Under the pieces are notes generated by a model. The model saw nothing but the letters and a program-made list of their open reading frames with translations. It was not told the DNA's origin and made no database searches. From Nereocystis luetkeana (Eukaryota; Sar; Phaeophyceae; Laminariales; Laminariaceae): a stretch of 64,000 bases of DNA. Positions 10,102-21,850 of this stretch are shown piece after piece. The stretch covers positions 10,133,963 to 10,197,962 of the forward strand of contig JARUPZ010000003.1 in the NCBI GenBank assembly GCA_031213475.1, in the 5' to 3' direction. Positions within the stretch are counted from its first letter, which is position 1, and every line of letters begins with the position of its first letter. Made by a program: the position numbers and the translations under genes.

Positions 10102-11449
10102 TTGCCGCAGGACGGCATGCGTACTTCGAAGAGTACCTTGCCGAAACCGAACGACTCCTTCCTAGCGAACAACGACCAGAGAGGCTTTTACAAGCACCTT
10201 AAGAGTACGGTAGGATTGGAAGGGACTAGAGCGAGGAGCGAACAGTTCATTAGGGACGAGGATGGCACGCTCTTACTGGGAAAGGTGCGAATTCGTGAAC
10301 GATGGGCGGGGTTTTGCCACAAACTCTTGAACACGAAGTCGCTGAAACTCGATCCCACGATCATCGACCTCTTGCCACCGCGACCGCCTAAACTGTCGCT
10401 TGAAGATGAACCACATCCATGGACGAGATGACAGAAGCACTTAAGGGGATGTCAAATTGGGAAGCTGTCGGGCCAGATGGTCTCCCGGCCGAACTCCTAA
10501 AAATCGACCACCCGGCATTCGCTCAGTGCTTTCACAACATCCTTGTCAATGTAATGTTTGGTTAACAGGGGAAGCCCCCCAGCAATGGAAAGATGCGATC
10601 ATCAAGGCCCTTCACAAAAAGAAGGACCGAACTGACTGCAACAACTGCAGAGGGATTTCGCTTGTGGCCCACGCAGGCGCAGTGCTGTTGAAAATCGTCG
10701 CGTCCCGCCTCAGCAACTACTGCGAGACCGAGGAACTACTTCCTGAGGAACAGTGCGGCTTCCGCCCCGCACGATCAACGATTGATATGTTGTTCGTCGT
10801 GCGCCGGTTGCAAGAGCTCGGACGACAGAGGAAAATCCCCTTGTGCGTGTGCTTCATCGATCTACAGAAAGCGTACGACTCTGTCGACCGAGAGCTGTTA
10901 TGGAAGGTACTCACACGCTTTGGCGTACCAACCAAGATGCTGAGAAGTATCCGTAATTTCCACGATGATATGCGGGCTCGCGTGCGTAGTGATGACGGCG
11001 AGCACTCGGAATGGTTTGATGTCACGCAGGGACTGCGGCAAGGCTGTGTACTATCATCGTTACTCTTCAACGTGTTCTTCGCTGCTGCGATACACGTCGT
11101 ACTAGTACGCTTCAGGCAAGACGAAGCCATCGTAAGGGATTTGGTCCAACTCAGTGATGCGGGAGTAGTTCGAACAGAGAAGCAGGAGCCATTGGCGTAC
11201 GTGCGAAGGGTTGTTGTATGGGGCATGTTGTACGCCGATGATGCAGGAATTGTCTCTGAGTCGGCTGAAGGGCTCGCGAAAATGGTGATAGTCATCGTAT
11301 CTGTCTTCGAAGCAGCAGGCCTCACGATGTCGGAAAAGAAGACAGAGACAATGCTCCTACAAACACCAGCCAGACAACCCTCGCACCACCGCTCGTCATC
11401 GAAGCGTCAGGCCAGAGGTATAAGCAAACGACCCAGCTCTTATGCCTAG
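10102..11449 (+). pseudogene. LINE reverse transcriptase, frameshifted
   Basis: Fragments in shifted frames form one RT. The linker ends near 10410; [20 protein letters not shown] and PDGLPAEL follow in another frame to about 10560. From there the frame holds [24 protein letters not shown], the palm motif [32 protein letters not shown] and the catalytic [10 protein letters not shown] (YADD at 11231-11242). The usual SPLLFN reads SSLLFN. The order and spacing match the fingers-palm region of non-LTR RTs. The frameshifts mean no active protein. Confidence 0.88.
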
Positions 11450-11587
11450 CTCGGCGGCATTATCCACGAAAACGCTGACCTCTCGCTCGAAATCGACCGA
11501 CGGATCCGCCTCATGTGAGCATGCCTCAAACGGTTCGGCCCGGAGTTGTAAGATAGGACGACCGCTCCCCTTAGCCTTAACGTCCGA

Positions 11588-12316
11588 ATGCTGAAGGCCG
11601 AGGTGATTGAGACCCTGCTGTACGGGTGTGTGACGTGGACCCTCAGAGCGGAACACTTTGCCAAGCTTCGAACGGCTCACCACCAAGTCCTGCTGCGAGT
11701 CATTGGCTTCCAGCGCCGACTTCATACTGATCATGCCACCCAATCGTACGCGAAGGCCCTCAAGATGACACGTTGCGAGAGCATCGAAACGACCATTCGT
11801 AAACGGCGGCTCTTCTTTGCGGGGGGCGTGGCACGGCAAAGCAAGGAGCGATTACCCAGTCGGGTAATGTTCGGGACGATAGCTGGTGGGGAGAACCCGA
11901 GACCAGGCGGACAGTGTAAGACTTGGCATAGATGCATAGTCGAAGACCTTAGGGAGTTCCGAGCCACCGAAGGGTCAAAGGAAGTTGCCCCTTTGGTGTT
12001 TGGAGTTGAGACCGCGTTGTGGTCCACTGCAGCCAAAAAGGCGGGGAAGTGGTACCGGGGGATCCTTGAAGCAGCCGAACGGTTCATGGTGAGGTGGCAC
12101 GAGGCTGAGGCTGAGATGAGTAGGCAGCGCCGCGCATCCGCCGTGGATGGTGCCCAAGGGAACGGGGGGGGAGGGGGCAACAGGAGAAGTGGCAGAAAGC
12201 CCGACCGAGGGAATGCGGAGAGGGGGGGGAACAGGAGGAGTAGAAGGGAAACGGCGGTAGACGAAAGTAGGAAGGAGATGATGGCAGACAGGGTAGCAAG
12301 GCACCAAGTCGACTAG
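11588..12316 (+). pseudogene. LINE C-terminal region
   Basis: An open stretch of 242 codons that continues the retrotransposon: KAEVIETLLYGCVTWTLRAE and AKLRTAHHQVLLRVIGFQRR are typical of the post-RT part of LINE polyproteins, where chromosomal copies keep the LLYGC.TW motif. The last 60 residues are Gly/Arg-rich with two GGGGGNRRS-type repeats. It is separated from the RT frame by several stops (11449-11588), so it belongs to the same broken ORF and is not an independent gene. TAG at 12314 may be the original stop. Confidence 0.7.
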
Positions 12317-12711
12317 AAAGTTGAATATGACCATACCACTAGTGCTACCAACCGGTGCAGCTGGTTCGAACGTGGTCTTCCCTTGTCTTCTCTTCTTGTT
12401 TTCGTTTTTTTTTCTTTCTTTCTTGCGCTGACTCTCCGTGATTTTCATATTAATTTTTCTCTTCCTCTCCCTTTTCTGATTGATAAGCCGTACTGAAGGA
12501 GCCCTGTGGCGTGGTTGGAAGACGAACCTGCTCTGCTCGTTTCGTATTGTCTGGCGCCAAGGGGCTAGACATAGTTGACGAACGCAGGGCGGAGACGGCA
12601 GCAGTCTGGGGAGCAAGGTATCAGGCGGATTAGCAGGGAGAACCTGGCTATACTATACTCGTGCCACAAACTGCTGCCGCCACCTGGAGGGTGCTTTGGG
12701 CTTTGGTCTGC

Positions 12712-13687
12712 CTGTTATTTTCCCTTTGTTTTCTTTTTCTTGGTTCTTTGTCTTACTCTGTTTACAAGCAGTGGTGTTTTTGATTATTTTTTCTATTTTT
12801 TCCAGCTCGTTCTTTTTCAAGTGTTGGCCACCTCGCCCGCGGGGGGGGGGCACGACAGATTGTTTTTTTTTCTAGTTTCTGCTTTCATTTGGTTTTTCTC
12901 TTTCGATTTGTCTTTGTTTTTGTTTTCTCTTTGATTGTTTCCTTTCGTTTCTCTATTTCATAGAATGTGTATGTCGTGTCTCTCGTATCTAGTATGATGA
13001 CATGGCATTGCATTGCCCACTGCTGTGCCTACTGCATACCAGTACCTCGTACGTGGCAACGTAGTATATTTGTGGCGTAGCTTTGTGACCACAGAACTTG
13101 TATCTCTTCTAGGATTGAAGAATCGGTACGGACACTGGTTGTGCTGGATGTCGACGGGTAGAAAGAACGGTTTAATGTGAAGAACGCACACACATATATA
13201 TGTAAAGCTCGTATTATTATTCTATTTGCCATCTGACAATGTGTACACTCGCGATAGCTCTACCGCTACCGATATTCCAATCATATCTTCCGTATCATGT
13301 AATACGAATGAAGAGGGGGGTGGGGGTGTGTTCTTCACATTAAACCGTTGTTTCTACCCGTCGACATCCAGCACAACCAGTGTCCGTGCCGATTCTTCAA
13401 TCCTAGAAGAGAGATACTCGTACAAAATATGTGGCCATCAAGCAGAGACAAAAGTGTGGTAAGCACAGTGGGCAATGCAACGCCATGTCATCATGATGGA
13501 TACGACGGGCACGACATACACATTCTATGAAATAGAGAAACGAAAGGAAAAAAAGACAAAACTCGAACAAAGAAGACAAATCGAAAGAGAAGAAGAAAAA
13601 AGAAAAAATAGAAGAAACAAACAACGAGCTGGAAAAAAAAGAACAAAGAACAAAGAACACCACTATTTGCAAACAGACTAAAAGGCA

Positions 13688-13690
<3 letters not shown>
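12712..13690. repeat. Foldback: two R5 copies as inverted arms
   Basis: The arm 12712-13195 is repeated as reverse complement at 13327-13690: CCAGCTCGTT / AACGAGCTGG, GAATGTGTATGTCGTG / CACGACATACACATTC, ATTGAAGAATCGG / CCGATTCTTCAAT, GTCGACGGGTAGAAA / TTTCTACCCGTCGAC. The loop (13197-13326) holds a piece of the R6 repeat. Arms differ by many small changes and indels, so the duplication is not recent. Single R5 copies elsewhere show the unit also exists alone. Confidence 0.85.
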
Positions 13691-13729
<39 letters not shown>

Positions 13730-13890
13730 GCTTGCCATCCGACAATGTGTAGTGTTGTTCTAACAAATACTATTAATAACAGAAAAGGAAGAACTCTCCA
13801 GAACGAAAGCGCGGCAGTATCATACGACAAATAAATCAAAACTGATGTGACTTGACGCTCATGAAGACTACTACAACCAACATCCCTCTA

Positions 13891-13995
13891 TTACGGGGGG
13901 CCATAGTTAATAGGACCTGTGGTATACATAAAAACCTATATATTTAAACATTTTTACTAACAATATTTGGTCCTATTAACTATGGCCCCCCGTAA
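13891..13995 (+). mobile_element. MITE-1 copy
   Basis: Both arms share a G/C variant, TTACGGGGGGCC at the left and GGCCCCCCGTAA at the right, with matching TTAATAGG inner arms and TA flanks. A scaffold gap starts about 100 bases downstream. Confidence 0.9.
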
Positions 13996-14091
13996 TATCT
14001 CATCCACCAAACAAAATACAACCACTCCCCTCCCTAAGCACCCCCTACGAGTAAGAAGCATCTATTAATACCAAAAACCCGCTGTCCATCA

Positions 14092-14191
14092 NNNNNNNNN
14101 NNNNNNNNNNNNNNNNNNNNNNNNNNNNNNNNNNNNNNNNNNNNNNNNNNNNNNNNNNNNNNNNNNNNNNNNNNNNNNNNNNNNNNNNNNN
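14092..14191. other. Scaffold gap, 100 N
   Basis: Exactly 100 N, the convention for a gap of unknown size. Open frames crossing it are meaningless. Confidence 0.98.
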
Positions 14192-14717
14192 CATCTCCTG
14201 ATTTTTGTTTTTTTTCCCCCGAATATGTGAAACTTGACTTTCCTGATGTTTTCTCCACATCGTGGCAACACGCCTTTTTATCTTCGTACCAAATTCCAAA
14301 AATTCCAAAAGTAGGAAATTTTAGGAAAAAAAACAAGCGCTCGGATGTAATAAGGGTCCTACAGTAAGTGTGTTGTGCTGCCTGCATATTCTCGACTGAT
14401 AAGAAACGTGCCGGTGGCAGCGGCAGCCGGGGAGGGGGGCGGGGGGGGGGGGGGGGGGCAGCCGAGAGACGATCAAGCCATGCTCGTGATGGTGGTGTGT
14501 GGGGGGGGGGGAGGAGATGGGACACAGTCCGAGATGATCAATCCATGCGGGTGGGTGTTCGGGGGAGGGGGGGAGGGGAGGGGGGGGGGGAGTTACAGCC
14601 ATGAAACGATCAATAATATGCAGTCGGGTAACATGGGGGAGGAGAGGAACGGGGGCGGTGGGGGGAGGGTACTACTTGAAGGATACCCCCAGTGACGCGG
14701 GTGGTGTTTTGGGGCGG

Positions 14718-14825
14718 GTGCTCATTATCATGCATGACCGCAGTCGCATATGACAGTAGACCCTCGCATCTCTACAATGCCGGGAAAGACCAAGTCGGGT
14801 TTTCACCGACCAGGCGGACATCCGA
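14718..14825 (+). repeat. R3 fragment
   Basis: ATTATCATGCATGACCGCAG, CTACAATGCCGGGAAAGACC and GGTTTTCACCGACCAGGCGG. Confidence 0.7.
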
Positions 14826-14933
14826 GGATCATTAATCTATGTGGATAGCATTCGACGGGAAGGGGGGGGGTGGGGGGGTCGGAGGGGGGCGGGGTGCAGC
14901 CGAGGCGACAAATCTAAACTACTGTAGTACACT

Positions 14934-15130
14934 GTCTAGATGGCCGTCCGTCACAGGTCTATACTGCCGTCTCCTGACGCTCCCACTCTACAAATAGTAC
15001 GTATAGTCTAGACGGTCGTCCGTCACAGGTCTACACCGCCGTCTCTACGCGCCCCCACTCTAAAAATAGCGCATTAAGTCTAGACGGCCGTCCGTCACAC
15101 GTCTGAGCTGCCGCCAGTCTCCTGACGTGC
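14934..15130 (+). repeat. 72-bp tandem triplication
   Basis: GTCTAGAYGGYCGTCCGTCA begins at 14934, 15006 and 15078. Units differ at several positions. Confidence 0.85.
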
Positions 15131-15141
15131 TTGCCTAACTG

Positions 15142-15188
<47 letters not shown>

Positions 15189-15234
15189 TCTCTCTCTCCT
15201 CTCTCCCTCATTGTTTCGGCTCTTCTTCTCCCCC

Positions 15235-15420
15235 TCCCCGCGACTCGCGAACAACCTCACGGCGCTTCGCGCTTGGTGCAAGCAATGTCTGTCTGGTCGG
15301 TCAAAACCCCACGTTCTCCGTCCGGAATTGTATATAGGGATGCGAGGGTCCATGGTCATACGACTACGGCCATGCACGATAACGAGTACACCTCTCCTAT
15401 CAAGTACACCCCCGTGCACC
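15235..15420 (-). repeat. R3 fragment
   Basis: CGCGACTCGCGAACAACCTC, GGCGCTTCGCGCTTGGTGCA, ACGACTACGGCCATGCACGA and GAGTACACCTCTCC. Confidence 0.7.
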
Positions 15421-15519
15421 CCTCCGCGACACTGCTGCACTCGCAGTTTCAGGCGCACGTGTTATTTTCATGCTCTTATCATTTAATTTTACTCCGTGTT
15501 TTGTACCTGGTAGTTTTTT

Positions 15520-16640
15520 AGTTGTTTGCGTTTTGTAGACATGTAGTTTTTGTTTTGCTTTTTATTTTGTCGTCTTTTTGTTTGTTTGTACCTGCTCGAA
15601 GCCCAGATGGCTCCTTGCGATGGACGTTGGGCACTGTCCCCGGGCGAATGGCGTTGACTACGGCGCACAGAATCTCTCCGCTGCCGGGGCGCTAAAACCG
15701 AAACAAAATATGCGGGGAAAAAAAATGGCGGGAGAAAGTGCGGAGCGATTATAAAGAGACAATGTGGAACAAATTACGCGACAAAAATTGCGGAACAAAA
15801 TAAAAACGGCACAATCGTATCTTTGGCAGGACAACAAAAGTGCGGAACGAATACCGAACAAGCTGAAAACAAAACTGCTCACAAACACACAAAAAAACGC
15901 GAGACACATCTGGCAGGAAAAAGTACGGGATAATAGGCGGGTAAAATCGCGGAACGAATAGTGAGATACTAAGGGAACACATCTGAGGAAAACAAAAAAA
16001 ATGTCGGGTACAGATTGCGGAACAAATGTCGGAACACTATATATAGCGGAACGAACCTGGGCCCGATGAATGGCGGAACATACGTCGAACCGATTGGCTG
16101 AACCAGTTGCGGAACAAATGGCGGAGCACACGGCGGGGCTACGAATACGCATGGTTTATGGCATCGCGCAGCAACTGCTGTGGGCCCGATGAAACGTCGC
16201 GGTGTGAACGAACGGGTCGGGCTGGTTCGATCGAGGTGAGGCATTCTCCTGGAATTCCATGTGCTGCCAAGAACGGAGACATGATAACGTCTAGCGTGTG
16301 AAGTGCCAAGCAAACCAAGGTAACCAACCAAGGTAACCAACAAGGCAACCAACCATGGCAATAAAGCAAGGCAAAGCAAAGCGAAGCGAAGAAAAAAACA
16401 AGGCAGAGAGAAAGAAGAACACACAGAAAAAAAAATGAAGAAAACGCAAAGCAATCATGTCGAATCAAACCGGGCAAACAGATCAGGCCGAACCCAATCG
16501 AACCCGACCATAAAACAAACATAGCCTAATCGAGCCGAACCAAAATAAAAACAAACAAAAACACCAAACTAAACCAAACTGAAAAACCGACCTACTGTTG
16601 ACCACACCACACCAAATCACAAGCCAAGCCACACGCAAGC
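15520..16640. other. A-rich, word-repetitive sequence, no gene recognised
   Basis: 15,700-16,130 is built from variants of GCGGAACAAAT spaced irregularly, and 16,300-16,640 from AACCAAGGCA/AAGCCAAGC words. A minus-strand frame at 16288-16139 (MSPFLAAHGIPGECLTSIEP) looks somewhat protein-like but stands alone. Confidence 0.5.
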
Positions 16641-16734
16641 CAAGAGGTTATGCTTCCTCATACCAGGTATACAGCAACCCCCCCCCCCCCCCCCCAGCCA
16701 CACCGGGATATAAACTAACTCGTTGACACTGCTG

Positions 16735-16965
16735 TAGTCCATGTGCAAGTCCCGCCTCACAAGGACTCTTAGTAGGATGCAGCTCACCCTTCATGCGACT
16801 CGCCGAACACCTCACGGCGCTTCGCGCTCGGTGCAGGGAATGCCTGCCTGGGCGGTGAAAAGCCGACGTTGCTCCGTCCCGGCATTGTACGCAGGGATGC
16901 AAGGGTCTATGGTCATACTTCGAATTACGACTACGGACCATGCATGATATCGAGTACACCCCCCC
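16735..16965 (-). repeat. R3 fragment
   Basis: TAGGATGCAGCTCACCCTTC, ACACCTCACGGCGCTTCGCG and CATGATATCGAGTACACCCC. Confidence 0.75.
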
Positions 16966-17284
16966 CAAAGCAAATCAAACCAATCGGTGAGGCTTCCCCA
17001 TTTGCAACAATGCTCCTCTCCCACCCCCCCTACCCCCCTGCCTCAATCCCTCGCCCGCCCGCCCGCCCGCTCGCCCCCTCCCTCCCAGCCCTCCCCCGCT
17101 CACTTTTCAAGTTCCTGGCAAAACATTTTGTCCCGTGCTTGGTGAACCGCTGTCCCGCCAAGGCCTCTATCCATACCCAAGCCGTGCGCTGCCTCGCCTC
17201 GAGGTCGTCCCTGTACATATAACAAGCACGAATCAATAGCAAGCGCGGAGGAGAAGCGCCGACCAGCAGAAAGCAGTGAAAAAT

Positions 17285-17412
17285 CACAATCATCAACAAC
17301 AACGACGACAACAACAACGACGACGACGACGACAACAGCAACAACAATGACAACAACGACGACGACAACAACAACAACAACAACAACGACGACGACAACG
17401 ACAACATCAACA
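17285..17412. repeat. ACA/ACG trinucleotide array
   Basis: CAACAACAACGACGACGACG-type run; the poly-Val, poly-Leu and poly-Ser readings on the minus strand are artefacts. Confidence 0.85.
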
Positions 17413-17820
17413 ACAAAAACAACAAGGAGGCGTTTTTCGGAGGTCTCTCTCTTGAGGAGCTCCATACCTCACCCGGAGAGCTGACCTTCAGCAAAAAAAT
17501 CCCACGGCCATTTTTCGACGATTTTCGGGGTACAGCCCTTTTAGGACCGCAGAAGCGTTCTATGATAGAGGCCCACCCTAAATGTTTCTGAGGCTCTTCA
17601 CTTGAGGAGCTCCATGCCTCGCCCGAAAACTTACATCATCAGCAAAAATCAAATTGCTTGCTTTTCCGAGGAGTAATCCCATGACCCAAGTACACACAAA
17701 AAAAAAAAAACATTTTTCCGGAACAAGATTGGCATTCCGACGATTTTGGGTTAAGACGCCCCCGTCATTCAGAATAGAAAAAAAAGTAATAGCGGAAATT
17801 GTGCTACGTCTGTCGTAGAA

Positions 17821-17905
17821 TGCGTCCGCAGTCCCGTTGTGGGGACGAACTGCTTGAAAATTGAGTGGTTTGTCACCGAGAAAGGGACTGCAGTTCTAAA
17901 AACAT
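17821..17905. mobile_element. MITE-2 remnant
   Basis: CCGCAGTCCCGTTGTGGGGA and the complementary end GGGACTGCAGTTCTAAAA are present; TTAA flanks are lost. Lies in the degenerate CGTCGG tandem region. Confidence 0.7.
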
Positions 17906-18649
17906 TGAGGAGCCCCCGTCACCCAGCGGGTATGCGCTACCATATCACACCTCTATCTACGGTAGAACGCGCCCAACAACAAAGAGCAATACGTCGGTCA
18001 CGTATCGTATGCGCGGTGCGTCCCGCTCTGGACAGACACACAAGGATCGTTTACACATAAATAGGAAGACCCAACGATCACTATATTTCCGCCAGGGTGG
18101 GTTATTATCGCTGGCGGGGGCGAGAAAAAAAGAGGCATTTTCGGGGGGGGGGGAGGGGGGGGGGAGGTTGCACAAAAAAAAAGGTTTCTGGCGTTTCGAA
18201 TGCGGACACAAACGCCGGAAAAAAACCTCGTCGGTGCTGACTGATGCTCGGTTGGGCAACAGCGCGGATGCGTCGATATCATGCATAGATTCGTCGGTAT
18301 TAGGGAGATCGTCGTCGGATTTTGTTTAATGCTTGGGGCCGAAAATGGCCGATTTTTCCCTCGAAGAAATAAATAACCTCATCGGTGCTGACTGATGCTC
18401 CGGCGGGCCTACTGGAGGTTTGATGCGGAAAACGCGTAAGTTCACGAGTTCATCTTGGTTCCTCGGGGGGGAAAAAAGCAGATTTGATTCGGGGGACGAC
18501 AGGTTTCATTGGTTTTCACAGACAAAGACCTGGTCGGTTCTGTGGTCCTAGGGCGAGGGAACTCAGCAGATTTTCGGCGGAAATAAATTTCGTCGGTTTC
18601 TGTCTCGTGCTCGGGGGGCGGCGGGGAGGGTGGGGGTACTCATTTGGTC

Positions 18650-19235
18650 CTTGCCTAAGCTATTTGACCATTGACCACCCACCCCCTTTCGAGGCGGGGG
18701 GGAGGGGGGGGTGTACTCGATAGGAGAGATATACTCGATCTCGTGCGTGGCCGTAGTCGTATGACCATAGACCCTCACATCCCTATAATGCCGGGACGGA
18801 GCATGTCGGGTTTTCACCGACCAGGCGGACATTGCTTGCACCAAGCGCCAAGCGCCGTGAGGTGTCTGGCGAGTCGCATGAAGGGTGGACTGCATCCTTT
18901 TAATACTATTAATAAGAATCGCATGTGAGGCGGACTTGCATATGGACGACAGCTTCAATGAGTTGAATTTAATTTCCGGTGTAGGCCTTTCAGAGACAGC
19001 AATGGGAGTACTGCTATGTAACTGCCTTACCATAAACACTACGTGATACGATCACTCCCACTTGTGTGGAGTAAAGGTTCTCCCCCTCGCACAAACGATC
19101 TAACTCGACAACCAGCTGCGGGCGACCGCCAAAAAAAAGTAAAAAACGGTACCCTGGTCGTCTAGCTCACGTAGTGAACGGCATGTTTTACGGTGTCGTT
19201 GCCAACCGACGCCAACCCAACCTATATAAAACAGG
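18650..19235 (+). repeat. R3 repeat, near full length
   Basis: Starts with a G-rich run and GTGTACTCGATAGGAGAG, then GGACGGAGCATGTCGGGTTT, AAGCGCCGTGAGGTGTCTGG, GAGTTGAATTTAATTTCCGG and CCGACGCCAACCCAACC. It splits the CGTCGG tandem region. Between CATCC and AGAATC it shows TTTTAATACTATTAATA where other copies have TACTA. Confidence 0.82.
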
Positions 19236-21634
19236 AGGGGCGGGGGGGGGATGGTGGCCGAGAACGCACATTCGTCGGAATTTGACCTCGGTCGGTTGTT
19301 GTCTTTCTTCGCCGGCCTAGAACGCAAATCGGTGGAAACAAACACCTCGCTGGTAGTTACCGTACTATTAACATCTATTCATGGGAAAGTACCGCAGGTT
19401 CGTCGGTAAATCTACCTCAATTTCTTGCTTTGATTTTCGGCGGGGGGGGGGCGGGAAACGCAATCAGATCCGTCGGCAAGAACGATTCGTCGGTTTTATT
19501 GGATGTTCGGGGGGCGGGAGTCGCAGGTTCCGTAAGGGAGAGAAAGTCAACTCGTCGGTTTTGATGCTTGGGGGCGAGAAAGCCTTTGAAAAAACGAAGA
19601 AAAAAAAAAACGTCGGGAAGGTACGTGGTTGTCCCGTTTCCGATCATCGGGCGAGAACGCAGATTCTTCGGTACAATAGTTTTTTGTTGTTGTTGTATAA
19701 ATAATCGGTGATTACACCCTCTGGCGCAATTCGAGACGCGAAATCGGTGGGAAAAATGGCGCCTCGTCGGTTTTGATCTCATGGTGAGTGAGAACGCAGA
19801 TCCGTCGGTGAATCAACGACTAACCTCGTCGTTTTTGATCCTCGGTCGAAAACCAAACTTTCGTCGCTTTGGTTTTTGCATCCTCGGGGGAGAACGCAGG
19901 TTTCGTCGAAAAACGCCTTGTAAATAACGTGGTCGGTTTTGGTGCTCGGCGGCGAGCACGCAGGCTAGACTAGACGGGGGAAAACCCCCCCCCGGCTTTT
20001 GTGAGGCGTCGTTCTACGATAATAGAGGTTCACCCTAAATTTCCTGAGGCTCCTCACTCAAGGAGCTCCATACCTCAGCCGAAAACGGACTTCACAAAAA
20101 TCAGCAACTATTTGCATCCCAATGAATAAATAACCCCATGGCCCGAGTATACGAAAAATGCCTTTTTCGAAAGAAGATTGGCATTCCGACGATTTTTGGT
20201 TTAAGGCACCCCGTCGTTCAGAAACAATTCGGCGGAAATGTGCTACCTCCATCACCCCGTCGTTCAGAAAAAACAGCTCAGCGGAAATGTGCTACCTCTA
20301 TCGTAGGACGCGCCCTGTTTTTGGTTTGTTCGTCGGGCGAGATGACGCAAAAGGATCGTCGGAAAAAAACGCACCTCTAGTCCGTTTTGATCCCAGGGCG
20401 AAAAAAAGGCAGATTCGACGGAAAAAAGTAGGCAATCGGTCCATACATCCTCTGGCAGAGTTCGAACGCGGACTCGACGGACAAGTAACACGTCGTCGGC
20501 GTTTTTTAAAAAGAAAATTATCGTGGCGAGAATGCAGACAAAAATAAACGAAGTTTTTTTTTTGCCGTCGGAAAATAAACGCGTCGGTTTTTTTTTTTAT
20601 GCCTTCGGGAGCGACGGAGAAAAACTCCGTCGGAAAGTTCAAGTTGTTCGGTTTTTGACAATCGGGTGAAAAACGCTGATGTTTGTCGGGAAAATAGTTA
20701 TTGAAAAAAAAAAAACGGTTTTCATCCTCTGGCGGGGTGCGTTCGAATGCGGACTCGTCGGGCGATGACAACCTCGTCGGTTTTTATCCCTCCGGACGCA
20801 AATGCAGATTCGTCGACACAATGTCTTCGTCGGTTTCGAGTGCTCGAGGCAAGAACGTAGATTCGTCGTCGAAAAGCGGTCTCGTCAGGTTTATTTTTTT
20901 CTTCTTTTCCAGGACGAGAATGCGGATGTTATCATCAAAACTACAAACACGCCTCCGAATCTAACAGAAGTGCCCCGGCTCGGGTATACATGCAATGGTG
21001 CCGTCCGACGGCACTTAAGGATCGTTTTTTTTTTGGCCGGTGTGTGCTGTGTGCGCGCACAATTTAGAAAACAAAACAAGCGATCAAAAAAAAAGGAAAC
21101 AACATGCCTGCTTGTACTGTACGAAAAAAATGTAAACAAAACGCCTGCTTGTACTGTACGTAAAAATGTAAAAGGGGCGAGAGGGGAAAAACTTTTTTTC
21201 AAGACAGGAGAAGCAAGGTATTGCCGTCTTCAACAAGAGGGTAACGACGGCCGATAAGTGTCCCAGTCGAGTGCGAGTATGAGATTGTCAAAAGGGTTGA
21301 GAAACGGTACCCTTAAGAAATGGGTTTGCCAAAACAAAATTAGGAAAGACAAAAAAAAGCGAATACACAAGAGAATAAAGAGGTGCACGTCTGCATGGGG
21401 GGGGGGGGGGGGGGGGGAGGAGGCGTACTCATTCGCTTGCCTCAACCATTTGACCATATCATTGACCACGCGTCCCTTTCGAGACGGAGCATGGGTGGGG
21501 GGGGGGGGGGAAGAGAGAGGGCGGGGGGAGTGGAAGAGGAGAAAAAAGGGGAGAGAAACAAAAAAAAATGAAAAAAAAAAAAAATGAAAACGAAAATGAA
21601 AAAGAAGGTGCGCCTGGCTAAAGGCTAAAAGGGC

Positions 21635-21761
21635 TCACGTGTCTTGCTTCTTCGTTGGTGGGGACAAGGGCCACGACCCCCGACGAGACGACGCGTTTAG
21701 GGCTGCCGAGGCGCGCACCGCACACAGGGCCTCAAACTGAGCGGCCGTGCTGTCGATCACG
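21635..21761 (-). CDS. Possible terminal exon of an unknown gene
   Basis: On the minus strand, after CATTATAG, a frame reads VIDSTAAQFEALCAVRASAA then LNASSRRGSWPLSPPTKKQD-T and stops (TGA). Amino-acid composition and codon use look like real coding sequence, unlike the surrounding purine-rich repeat. No upstream exon was found; the adjoining 300 bases are the GGA tract. No family recognised. Confidence 0.3.
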
Positions 21762-21850
21762 CTATAATGATGAGCGGCAATAAACGATGTTATTAACGAA
21801 AAAAAAAATATTCCGGCGACGCCCAGGGAGAAGGCAGGGGCGTTCGAAAA

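Larger units (their letters stand above)
9126..12316 (+). mobile_element. Degenerate non-LTR (LINE-type) retrotransposon
   Basis: Remains of a LINE with the expected order: end of an apurinic endonuclease domain, linker, reverse transcriptase and a C-terminal region. Reading frames are broken by at least two frameshifts (about 10410 and 10555) and by stops between 11449 and 11588, and a SINE sits inside at 9391-9753. No poly-A tail or target duplication could be placed. The RT resembles RTE/Jockey-type LINEs, but I cannot assign a clade. The copy is dead; its three coding blocks are listed separately. Confidence 0.88.
17430..20950 (+). repeat. Degenerate tandem repeat, about 90-bp unit (CGTCGG region)
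   Basis: Units vary around AACGCAGATTCGTCGG, a spacer, CCTCGTCGGTTTTGATGCTC, then a G-rich GGGGGCGAG. I count more than 20 partial units (for example near 19470, 19550, 19790, 19880, 20760, 20820). A longer segment (TTCTAYGATARAGG to GGCATTCCGACGATTTTGG) occurs at about 17550-17750 and 20010-20200, with a third partial copy at 17438. R3 (18650-19235) and MITE-2 (17821) have inserted. No coding frame survives. Confidence 0.75.

Noticed and set aside
10717-11325. 202-codon minus-strand frame opposite the reverse transcriptase
   Set aside because: Shadow of the RT coding strand; no motifs of its own.
13403-13738. Minus-strand frame of Ile, Phe and Ser runs resembling a membrane protein
   Set aside because: Product of the (ATT)n array and the A/T-rich R5 arm; composition bias explains it.
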